From NCBI RefSeq assembly GCF_001650725.1, contig NZ_LXVX01000039.1, positions 373,131 to 437,130 of the forward strand: a DNA stretch of 64,000 nucleotides, read 5' to 3'. The translations under genes and the position numbers were made by a program. This document shows positions 25,089 to 33,186 of the stretch, piece after piece; the first letter of the stretch is position 1; every line of letters begins with the position of its first letter. This DNA is from Sphingobium sp. TCM1 (lineage in GTDB: Bacteria; Pseudomonadota; Alphaproteobacteria; Sphingomonadales; Sphingomonadaceae). The notes beneath the pieces were generated by a model. The model was not told the origin of the DNA, did not search any database, and saw only the letters and a program-made list of their open reading frames with translations.

Positions 25089-27023
25089 TCAATCATGCTC
25101 CCTGCCGCCGGCGCCCATATAGAGTTCGCTGCCCTTTTCCTTGAACAGGCGGCTCATCTCTTCCATGCCCTTGAGCGCGGCGGCCTTGCTGGCTTGCGCG
25201 ACTTCCGTGCCGGTGAGGCCCGCCTCCAGGAAGCCGTCGGCGGGCTGGTTCTTTTTGGCGGCAAATTCCCGCACTTCCTGCGTGATCTTCATCGAGCAGA
25301 ATTTGGGGCCACACATCGAACAGAAATGCGCGCTTTTCGCGCCTTCGGCCGGGAGCGTCTGGTCGTGATATTGTTCCGCCGTGTCGGGATCGAGTGACAG
25401 GTTGAACTGGTCGCGCCAGCGGAATTCGAAGCGGGCGCGGCTCAGCGCATCATCGCGAACCTGCGCGGCGGGATGCCCCTTGGCGAGGTCGGCGGCGTGG
25501 GCGGCGAGCTTGTAGGTGACGACGCCGACCTTGACGTCGTCGCGGTCGGGCAGGCCCAGATGCTCCTTGGGCGTGACATAGCAGAGCATCGCCGTGCCAT
25601 ACCAGCCGATCTGCGCGGCGCCGATGCCGGACGTGATATGGTCGTAACCCGGCGCGATGTCGGTGGTGAGCGGCCCCAATGTGTAGAAGGGCGCTTCGCC
25701 GCAGACCTGGAGCTGCTTTTCCATATTTTCCTTGATCTTGTGCATGGGCACATGGCCCGGCCCCTCGATCATCACCTGCACATCCTGTTTCCAGGCGCGG
25801 TGGGTCAGTTCGCCCAGCGTGTAGAGTTCGCTGAACTGCGCTTCGTCATTGGCGTCCGCGATCGATCCGGGGCGCAGGCCGTCGCCGAGGCTGTAGGCGA
25901 TGTCATAGGCCTTCATGATCTCGGTGATCTCGTCGAAATGCTCGTAGAGGAAGCTTTCCTTGTGATGGGCGAGGCACCATTTCGCCATGATCGAGCCGCC
26001 TCGGCTGACAATGCCGGTGACGCGCTTCGCCGCCATCGGGATGTAGGCGAGGCGCACGCCCGCATGGATGGTGAAATAATCGACGCCCTGTTCCGCCTGC
26101 TCGATCAGCGTATCGCGGAAAATGTCCCAGGTCAGGTCCTCGGCGATGCCGCCGACCTTTTCGAGCGCCTGATAGATGGGGACGGTGCCGATCGGGACGG
26201 GCGAGTTGCGCAAGATCCATTCGCGCGTGTCGTGGATGTTGCGGCCGGTGCTGAGGTCCATGACGGTGTCCGCGCCCCAGCGGATCGACCAGACCAGCTT
26301 GTCGACTTCGCTCGCCACGTCGGAGGCGACCGCCGAATTGCCGATATTGGCGTTGATCTTGACCAGGAAGTTGCGGCCGATCGCCATCGGCTCGGATTCC
26401 GGGTGGTTGATGTTGGACGGGATGATGGCGCGGCCGCGCGCCACTTCGTCGCGGACGAATTCCGGGGTCACATAGTCAGGGATGGAGGCGCCCCAGCTTT
26501 CGCCGTCGCGGACATAGGAAGCGAGGCGGGCGCGGCCGAGATTTTCGCGCTCGGCCACATATTCCATTTCCGGCGTGATGATGCCCCGGCGGGCATAGTG
26601 CATCTGCGACACGTTGCCGCCGGCCTTCGCACGCAGCGGGCGCTTCACCACATTGGGGAAGGGCTGGACCCCGGCCGAGCGGTCCGGGCCTTTAAGGCCA
26701 TTATCCTCCGGCTTGATCTCCCGCGCGTCATATGCCTCGACATCGCCACGCGCCATGATCCAGTCGCGGCGCAGAGCGGGGAGGCCCGCCATGATGTCGA
26801 TGCGGGCGTCGGGATCGGTATAGGGACCGGACGTGTCATAGACGCGGACCGGCGGCTCGCCGCTGGAGGGTTCGAGGTCGATTTCGCGCATGGCGACGCG
26901 GAGCGGGCCGACATGAATCTTGCGCGAGCCGCGAATGGGGCCGGTGGTAACGCGCATTTCGGCGCGGCCCGCGGCGCTTCCAGCCGAAGCCCGCTCAATC
27001 AAGGAATCAACGTCTGCCATCAT
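25089..27023 (-). CDS. thiC: Phosphomethylpyrimidine synthase ThiC
   Basis: A 644-residue radical-SAM enzyme that converts aminoimidazole ribotide to HMP-phosphate for thiamine. The C-terminal cluster motif CSMCGPKFC gives Cys568, Cys571 and Cys576. Family blocks such as NINHPESEPMAIGRNFLVK, GADTVMDLSTG and EGPGHVPMHKI are intact and length is normal. A TPP riboswitch precedes it. No other thiamine genes are in the window, so it is a stand-alone riboswitch-controlled unit. Confidence 0.98.
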   Translation of the reverse strand: MMADVDSLIERASAGSAAGRAEMRVTTGPIRGSRKIHVGPLRVAMREIDLEPSSGEPPVRVYDTSGPYTDPDARIDIMAGLPALRRDWIMARGDVEAYDAREIKPEDNGLKGPDRSAGVQPFPNVVKRPLRAKAGGNVSQMHYARRGIITPEMEYVAERENLGRARLASYVRDGESWGASIPDYVTPEFVRDEVARGRAIIPSNINHPESEPMAIGRNFLVKINANIGNSAVASDVASEVDKLVWSIRWGADTVMDLSTGRNIHDTREWILRNSPVPIGTVPIYQALEKVGGIAEDLTWDIFRDTLIEQAEQGVDYFTIHAGVRLAYIPMAAKRVTGIVSRGGSIMAKWCLAHHKESFLYEHFDEITEIMKAYDIAYSLGDGLRPGSIADANDEAQFSELYTLGELTHRAWKQDVQVMIEGPGHVPMHKIKENMEKQLQVCGEAPFYTLGPLTTDIAPGYDHITSGIGAAQIGWYGTAMLCYVTPKEHLGLPDRDDVKVGVVTYKLAAHAADLAKGHPAAQVRDDALSRARFEFRWRDQFNLSLDPDTAEQYHDQTLPAEGAKSAHFCSMCGPKFCSMKITQEVREFAAKKNQPADGFLEAGLTGTEVAQASKAAALKGMEEMSRLFKEKGSELYMGAGGREHD

Positions 27024-27069
27024 AACTCTCCTTCGGGCGGAAAGAGAGTGCGGGCGGTGTCAAGGCGCG

Positions 27070-27166
27070 CTCCCTCCCTACGCCGGTGTCAACCGGATCA
27101 GGTTCAGCGGGTCGCAGCCACATCAGCCGCCTCTCAACCGTCTGTGGACGGTCCCCCGGGGATGCT
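27070..27166 (-). promoter_or_regulatory. TPP riboswitch controlling thiC
   Basis: Read on the minus strand the leader contains GACCGTCCACAGACGGTTGAGA (P3 hairpin and the pyrimidine-sensing loop), then GCGACCCGCTGAACCTGAT and CCGGTTGACACCGGCGTAGG, the THI-box core. The 3' edge is about 45 nt before the ATG, so control is probably at ribosome access. The loop reads TTGAGA rather than the common CTGAGA. Confidence 0.92.
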
Positions 27167-27205
27167 GGACAGGATAGGGGCGAAACGGCACAAGGTCCAG
27201 CATCT

Positions 27206-27517
27206 ATGTCGGATCATCCCCGCCCCGATCTTTCGCGACCCGATCTGTCCACCAGGGCCGGGCGCAAGGCGCTGCGGCACGAGATGCGGATGGTGGCGGT
27301 GCGGCCGCGGCGCTGGGGATTGTGGCTGCTGACGGCGGGCTTCCTGGCGCTGATGGCGCCCTCGGCCTTCGGTGTCCACGCGATCTTCGGATGGTCGCCC
27401 AGCCTGATCGGGATCGTCCTGATGCTGGCGGCGTTACCCTTGCTGGCGGCGGGCGCGCTGCTGCGGCGCCGTTACCGGCGGGGTCGGATGATGGGCGGGG
27501 GGACCGGACGGACATGA
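27206..27517 (+). CDS. Small two-helix membrane protein
   Basis: A 103-residue protein with a basic cytoplasmic N-terminus (about 35 residues), two hydrophobic segments (WGLWLLTAGFLALMAPSAFG and SLIGIVLMLAALPLLAAGAL) and a short Arg-rich tail. Not recognised. The start ATG lies outside the riboswitch expression platform, divergent from thiC. Its stop overlaps the S9 peptidase ATG by four bases, so translation of the two is coupled. Confidence 0.6.
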   Translation: MSDHPRPDLSRPDLSTRAGRKALRHEMRMVAVRPRRWGLWLLTAGFLALMAPSAFGVHAIFGWSPSLIGIVLMLAALPLLAAGALLRRRYRRGRMMGGGTGRT

Positions 27518-29637
27518 AGAAAAGGATTTTGAGCTTGGTTTCCGCTGCCCTGCTGACCGGCGCCGGTGCGCCGCCCTCCCCGCCCTCCGATGCCGCCGAC
27601 GATCCGTTCGTATGGCTGGAGGACTGGACCGGCCCGCGCGCGATGCAGTGGGTGGAGGCGGAGAACAAGGCGACGGTCGCCGCCTTCCGGAATGATCCGC
27701 GCTATGCCGGTTATTACAGCGATGCCCTGGCCATCGCGTCGGCCAAGGACCGGATCGCCATGCCGATGCTGGTCCATGGCCGCATCTATAATTTCTGGCG
27801 CGACGCCGATCATCCGCAGGGCATCTGGCGCTACACGAGCGAAGCCGATTATGCGACCGACGCGCCGCGCTGGACGACGGTGCTGGACCTGGACGCGCTG
27901 TCGAAGGCGGAAGGCAGGAAATGGGTGTGGAAGGGCGCGACCATCCTCGATCCCGAGGAGCGGCTGGTGCTCGTCAACCTGTCCGATGGCGGCGAGGATG
28001 CCGTCACGCTGCGCGAGTTCGACCTGGAGACGGGCCAGTTCGTCAAGGGCGGGTTCGATATTCCCACCTCCAAGCAGAATGTGGACTGGCTGGACCAGGA
28101 CACGCTCCTGATCGCGCGCGACTGGGGCGAAGGGTCCATGACCAAGTCGGGCTATCCCTTCGTCATGAAGACATTGAAGCGCGGCGCGGCGCTGTCGGCG
28201 GCGGAGGAGGTGTATCGCGGCGAGGCCAGCGATCAGGTCGGCACCTATCCGATCATCCTGACCGACGGATCGGGCAACCGGGCGGCCTTCCTCTATCGCG
28301 GCGTCACCTTCTTCGGCAACGAGACCTATCTGGTGACGGATGGCGGCGTGAAGAGGCTGCCGCTGCCGACCAAGAGCAATGTGCAGGGCATGGTCGATGG
28401 GCAGGTGCTGATCCAGACGAGCGAAGCGTGGACGAGCGGTGGTATGACCGTGCCTGCGGGCGCTCTGGCCGCCGTGCCGCTCAAGGCGCTGCAGTCGGGC
28501 GAGGTGCTGAAGCCGCACATCCTGTTCGCGCCCGATGCGCGCCAGTCGATCGACGGCGTGACGGCGACGAAGGGCCATGTGATCCTGGCGATCAACGACA
28601 ATGTGCGCGGGCGGGTGCAGGTGCTGACACCCAAGAAGGTAGATGGGGGCGCGGCGGGCTGGACCAGCAGGCCGGTGGCGCTGCCCGACAATGCCACCAT
28701 CTCCATCGCGAGCGCGACCGACAAGAGCGACACGGCCTATCTGTCGGTCGCCGGTTTCCTGGCGCCGACGACCCTCTGGGCGATGGATGCGGCCGATCCC
28801 AAGCCTGTTCAGGTGAAAGCGATGCCGGCGCGCTTCGATGCGACGGGCCTTGTGGTCGAGCAGTATGAGGCGACGTCGACCGACGGCACGAAAATCCCCT
28901 ATTTCATCGTCCACCGGAAGGACATGAAGAAGGATGGGTCCACGCCGACGATCATGACCGCCTATGGCGGCTTCGAGGTGCCGATGACGCCCAGCTACGC
29001 CGCGATCACCGGCAAGCTGTGGCTGGAGCGGGGCAACAGCTTCGTGCTCGCCAATATCCGGGGCGGCGGCGAGTTCGGCCCGGCCTGGCATGAGGCGGGG
29101 CTGAAAACCAAGCGCCAGATCATCTATGATGATTTCGCGGCGGTGGCGCAGGATATTTTCGCGCGGAAACTGTCCAGCCCCAGGAAATTCGGCATTTATG
29201 GCGGGTCCAATGGCGGGCTGTTGATGGGGGTCGCGTTCAACCAGCATCCCGAGCTGTGGAACGGGGTGGTGATCCAGGTGCCGTTGCTCGACATGATCCG
29301 GTACGAGCAGATCGCGGCCGGGGCATCCTGGGTCGATGAATATGGCAGCGTGTCGGTGCCGGAGGAAAAGGCGTTTCTGGAGACGATTTCGCCCTATGCC
29401 AATATCCGCAAGGGGGTGAAATATCCCACCCCCTATATCTGGACGACGACCAAGGACGACCGCGTCGGGCCGCAACATGCCCGCAAGTTCGCCGCGCGGC
29501 TGAAGGACTATGGCATCCCCTATCATTTCTACGAGGACACGGCCGGCGGCCATGCAGGCGACGCCGACATCGAGCAGGGCGCGCGGTTGCAGGCGATGCA
29601 GATGGTCTATTTCAGCCAGAGGCTGGAGGAGCAATGA
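27514..29637 (+). CDS. Exported S9-family prolyl oligopeptidase
   Basis: A 707-residue serine peptidase with a signal peptide, a seven-bladed propeller (about residues 60-420) and an alpha/beta-hydrolase catalytic domain. Ser565 lies in YGGSNGGLLMG; the expected Asp is in TTKDDRVGP and the His in AGGHAGD near the C-terminus. The block MTAYGGFEVPMTPSY and NIRGGGEFGPAWHEAG match prolyl-oligopeptidase/oligopeptidase-B-like enzymes. It likely clips short peptides in the periplasm. Confidence 0.9.
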   Translation: MKKRILSLVSAALLTGAGAPPSPPSDAADDPFVWLEDWTGPRAMQWVEAENKATVAAFRNDPRYAGYYSDALAIASAKDRIAMPMLVHGRIYNFWRDADHPQGIWRYTSEADYATDAPRWTTVLDLDALSKAEGRKWVWKGATILDPEERLVLVNLSDGGEDAVTLREFDLETGQFVKGGFDIPTSKQNVDWLDQDTLLIARDWGEGSMTKSGYPFVMKTLKRGAALSAAEEVYRGEASDQVGTYPIILTDGSGNRAAFLYRGVTFFGNETYLVTDGGVKRLPLPTKSNVQGMVDGQVLIQTSEAWTSGGMTVPAGALAAVPLKALQSGEVLKPHILFAPDARQSIDGVTATKGHVILAINDNVRGRVQVLTPKKVDGGAAGWTSRPVALPDNATISIASATDKSDTAYLSVAGFLAPTTLWAMDAADPKPVQVKAMPARFDATGLVVEQYEATSTDGTKIPYFIVHRKDMKKDGSTPTIMTAYGGFEVPMTPSYAAITGKLWLERGNSFVLANIRGGGEFGPAWHEAGLKTKRQIIYDDFAAVAQDIFARKLSSPRKFGIYGGSNGGLLMGVAFNQHPELWNGVVIQVPLLDMIRYEQIAAGASWVDEYGSVSVPEEKAFLETISPYANIRKGVKYPTPYIWTTTKDDRVGPQHARKFAARLKDYGIPYHFYEDTAGGHAGDADIEQGARLQAMQMVYFSQRLEEQ

Positions 29638-29720
29638 GCCCTACGGCCTGACGGAAAGGGCACGCCGAGGTAGTTCGGCCCCCTCCACCGCCTTCGGCAG
29701 TCCCCCTTCCCTTCGAGGGG
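29638..29720 (+). repeat. GC-rich palindromic intergenic element
   Basis: The stretch CCCTCCACCGCCTTCGGCAG followed by a C-run, CTTCGAGG and a G-run is the kind of mosaic hairpin seen repeatedly in sphingomonad intergenic DNA. It probably also serves as terminator for the peptidase gene. Only one copy is visible here. Confidence 0.4.
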
Positions 29721-29801
29721 GGGATCATGTCGGAGAGGAATCTTCTGCCCCGCACGCCGATTGCTGTTGCATTGCAGCAAGGGGTGGCGTTTGATCGGCA
29801 T

Positions 29802-32800
29802 ATGCTCAAGGCCGCGCTGCACCACCTCACCGCCTACCGCTACAGCCGTCCGATCCGGCTCGGCCCGCAGGTCATCCGCCTCCGTCCCGCGCCGCACAGC
29901 CGGACCAAGGTGCCCAATTATGCGCTGAAGATCGAACCGGCGGGCCATTTCCTCAACTGGCAGCAGGACCCGCACGGCAACTGGCTGGCGCGGATCGTCT
30001 TTCCCGAGCCGGTCGATCATTTCTCCATCCAGGTCGACCTGCTCGCCGACCTCGACATCATCAATCCCTTCGACTTCTTCGTCGAGCCTTATGCGGAGGA
30101 CTATCCCTTCGCCTATGACGAGCAGCTCCGGACCGACCTGGCCGCCTATTTCGACCTGGAGGATCAGGGGCCGCTGTTCGACGCGCTGGTGGCCGAATAT
30201 GACGGGCGCACCAGCCGCACCGTCGATTTCCTGGTGGAGGTGAACCGGCGGCTGCAACAGCGGGTCGGCTATGTCATCCGCATGGAAGCGGGCGTGCAAA
30301 GCCCGGAGGAGACGCTGGACATCGGCACGGGGTCGTGCCGCGATTCGGCCTGGCTGCTGGTGCAGCTGCTCCGCCGGCTGGGCTTCGCCGCGCGGTTCGT
30401 GTCGGGCTATTCCATCCAGCTGGTCGCGGACGTCGAGCCGCTGGACGGTCCCAAGGGCGTGACGCAGGACGTGGTGGACCTCCATGCCTGGGCCGAGGCC
30501 TATGTGCCGGGCGCGGGCTGGGTGGCGCTGGACGCGACCAGCGGCATGTTCGCGGGCGAGGGCCATATCCCGCTCTGCGCCACGCCCCATTATCGCTCCG
30601 CCGCGCCGATCAGCGGCATGGCCGAGCCGGCCGAGGTCGACTTCAATTTCGCCATGAGCGTGTCGCGCATCGCCGAGGCGGTGCGGATCACCAAGCCCTT
30701 CACCGACGCCCGCTGGGACGCGGTGATGGCGCTGGGCGCGCAGGTGGACGCCGATTTGGAGCGCCAGGACGTGCGCCTGACCACCGGGGGCGAGCCGACC
30801 TTCGTCGCGGAGGATGGCGGCGATGCGGGTGAATGGAATGGCGATGCGGTGGGGCCGACCAAGGCGGCCTTCGCCGACCGGCTGATCCGCAAGCTGCGTG
30901 ACGACTTCGCGCCGGGCGGCCTGCTGCACCATGGGCAGGGCAAATGGTATCCGGGCGAAAGCCTGCCGCGCTGGGCCTATGCGGTCTATTGGCGCAAGGA
31001 TGGCGTGCCGCTGTGGCGCGACGCGGCGCTGATCGCCAATGACGAGCCGCCGGAAGGGGCGCGCGCGGTGAGCGCGGCGGATGCGCAGGCTTTCCTCGCC
31101 GCCCTTGCCGGCAATATGGGCTTTTCCGCCGACTATACCCACGCCGTCTATGAAGACCCGGCGGTGTGGGCGGTCAAGGAAGCGGAACTGCCGATCAACA
31201 CCAGCCCGGAAGCGCCCGAGATCAGCGATCCCGAGGCGCGGGCGCGGATGGTCAAGGCGTTCGAGCGCGGGCTGGACCAGCCGGTGGGCTATGTGCTGCC
31301 GGTGCAGCGCTGGCAGAGCCAGGTCGCCACGCCGCGCTGGCAGAGCGAGATCTGGCAGCTGCGCCGGGGCAGGCTGTTCGCGGTGCCGGGGGATTCGGCG
31401 CTGGGGTACCGCCTGCCGCTGGGGTCGCTGCCCTATGTGCCGCCGTCCGACTATCCCTATATCCATCCGCGCGACACCAGCGAGCCGCGCGGGCCATTGC
31501 CCGACTATCGCGCGCAGGTGACCGAGCCGGCGACGCGCGAGGAGGTCCAGGCGCAGGCCATGGCCCAGGCGGTGCAGCGGGTCGGTGATGTCGAGGGCGG
31601 CGCCGCGCGGCAGGAGCGGGTCGAGCAGGTGCTGATCGAGGGCGCGGTGCGTACCGCCATCACGGTCGAGCCGCGCGGCCATTATCTGTCGGTCTTCCTG
31701 CCGCCGGTCGAGGCGCTGGAAGATTATCTGGAGCTGATCGCGCAGGTCGAGGCGGTGGCCGAGACGACCCGTATCCCGGTGCGGATCGAAGGCTATGCCC
31801 CGCCCCCCGACCCGCGCCTGAATGTGCTCAAGGCCACGCCCGATCCCGGCGTGATCGAGGTCAACGTCCATCCCGCCGGCAGCTGGAACGAGACGGTCGA
31901 TATTACCGAGCGCCTCTATGCCGCCGCGCGCGAATGCCAGCTGACCGCCGACAAGTTCATGGTCGACGGCCGGTCGGTCGGGACCGGCGGGGGCAATCAT
32001 ATCGTTCTGGGCGGGCCGAGCCTGGATGATTCGCCCTTCATCCGGCGGCCCGACCTGCTCAAGAGCTTCGTCCTCTACTGGCAACGGCATCCCTCGCTCT
32101 CCTACCTGTTCTCAGGCCTGTGCATCGGGCCGACGAGCCAGGCGCCACGCATCGACGAGGCGCGGCATGACGGCCTGTACGAGCTGGAGATCGCGCTGGC
32201 GCAGGTGCCCGATCCGATGAAGGAGGGCGTGGACCGGCTGCCGCCGCCCTGGCTGGTCGACCGGCTGCTGCGCAACCTGCTGGTCGACGTGACCGGCAAC
32301 ACCCACCGTACCGAAATCTGCATCGACAAGATGTTCTCCCCCGACGGGCCGACCGGGCGGCTGGGGCTGCTGGAGTTTCGCGGCTTCGAAATGCCGCCCG
32401 AGGCGCGGATGAGCCTGGCCCAGCAATTGCTGATCCGCGCGCTCACCGCCTGGTTCTGGCGCCAGCCGCAACAGGGCGGGCTGGTGCGCTGGGGCACGGC
32501 GCTGCACGACCGGTTCATGCTGCCCCATTTCGTCTGGGCCGATTTCCTGGAAGTGCTGGGCGACCTGAAAGGGGCGGGCTATGCGTTCGATCCCAACTGG
32601 TTCGAGGCGCAGCGCCAGTTCCGCTTCCCCATTCATGGCACGGTGGATGCGGGCGGCGTGGGGCTGGAGATCACCCATGCGCTGGAACCCTGGAACGTGC
32701 TGGGCGAGACCGGCGCGATCGGCGGCACGGTGCGCTATGTCGACAGTTCGACCGAGCGGTTGCAGGTGCGCGCGACGGGGCTGGTCGCGGGGCGGCATAT

Positions 32801-33176
32801 CGTCGCCTGCAACGGCCGGCAGGTGCCGATGTCGGCCACGGCGGTGCCGGGCGAAGGCGTGGGCGGCGTCCGTTACAAGGCGTGGGCGCCGGCCAATTGC
32901 CTGCACCCCAACCTGCCGGTCAATGCGCCGCTGACGTTCGACATACTAGACAGCTGGAGCGGCCGTTCGCTGGGCGGCTGCGTCTATCATGTCGCGCATC
33001 CGGGCGGGCGCAACTACGACACGCTGCCGGTCAACGGATATGAGGCGGAATCGCGGCGCAAGGCGCGGTTCCAGGATCATGGCCATACGCCGGGGCCGGT
33101 CGAGATGCCGGCCGCCGAAACGCCCGGCGAATTTCCGATGACGCTCGATTTGCGGTTCCGGCATCCGGGCGGCTAA
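29802..33176 (+). CDS. Transglutaminase-like / DUF2126 protein (COG4196 type)
   Basis: A 1124-residue two-part protein. The N-terminal part (about 1-290) is a transglutaminase-like domain with triad Cys179 (GTGSCRDSAW), His228 (DLHAWAEAY) and Asp244 (VALDATSG). The rest is DUF2126, opening with LTTGGEPTFVAEDGG (about residue 325) and holding GTGGGNHIVLGG, HRTEICIDKMF and LLEFRGFEMPPEARM, which resemble glutamate-cysteine-ligase-like carboxylate-amine ligases. So one chain may both cut and form amide bonds. ATG 29802 starts the conserved N-terminus; ATG 29727 is upstream in frame. First of three coupled genes. Confidence 0.9.
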   Translation: MLKAALHHLTAYRYSRPIRLGPQVIRLRPAPHSRTKVPNYALKIEPAGHFLNWQQDPHGNWLARIVFPEPVDHFSIQVDLLADLDIINPFDFFVEPYAEDYPFAYDEQLRTDLAAYFDLEDQGPLFDALVAEYDGRTSRTVDFLVEVNRRLQQRVGYVIRMEAGVQSPEETLDIGTGSCRDSAWLLVQLLRRLGFAARFVSGYSIQLVADVEPLDGPKGVTQDVVDLHAWAEAYVPGAGWVALDATSGMFAGEGHIPLCATPHYRSAAPISGMAEPAEVDFNFAMSVSRIAEAVRITKPFTDARWDAVMALGAQVDADLERQDVRLTTGGEPTFVAEDGGDAGEWNGDAVGPTKAAFADRLIRKLRDDFAPGGLLHHGQGKWYPGESLPRWAYAVYWRKDGVPLWRDAALIANDEPPEGARAVSAADAQAFLAALAGNMGFSADYTHAVYEDPAVWAVKEAELPINTSPEAPEISDPEARARMVKAFERGLDQPVGYVLPVQRWQSQVATPRWQSEIWQLRRGRLFAVPGDSALGYRLPLGSLPYVPPSDYPYIHPRDTSEPRGPLPDYRAQVTEPATREEVQAQAMAQAVQRVGDVEGGAARQERVEQVLIEGAVRTAITVEPRGHYLSVFLPPVEALEDYLELIAQVEAVAETTRIPVRIEGYAPPPDPRLNVLKATPDPGVIEVNVHPAGSWNETVDITERLYAAARECQLTADKFMVDGRSVGTGGGNHIVLGGPSLDDSPFIRRPDLLKSFVLYWQRHPSLSYLFSGLCIGPTSQAPRIDEARHDGLYELEIALAQVPDPMKEGVDRLPPPWLVDRLLRNLLVDVTGNTHRTEICIDKMFSPDGPTGRLGLLEFRGFEMPPEARMSLAQQLLIRALTAWFWRQPQQGGLVRWGTALHDRFMLPHFVWADFLEVLGDLKGAGYAFDPNWFEAQRQFRFPIHGTVDAGGVGLEITHALEPWNVLGETGAIGGTVRYVDSSTERLQVRATGLVAGRHIVACNGRQVPMSATAVPGEGVGGVRYKAWAPANCLHPNLPVNAPLTFDILDSWSGRSLGGCVYHVAHPGGRNYDTLPVNGYEAESRRKARFQDHGHTPGPVEMPAAETPGEFPMTLDLRFRHPGG

Positions 33177-33186
33177 GGGTGATCCG

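Noticed and set aside
27472..29634. A 720-codon minus-strand frame across the S9 peptidase
   Set aside because: Same artefact; composition is His/Arg/Gln-rich and the peptidase on the other strand has all motifs.
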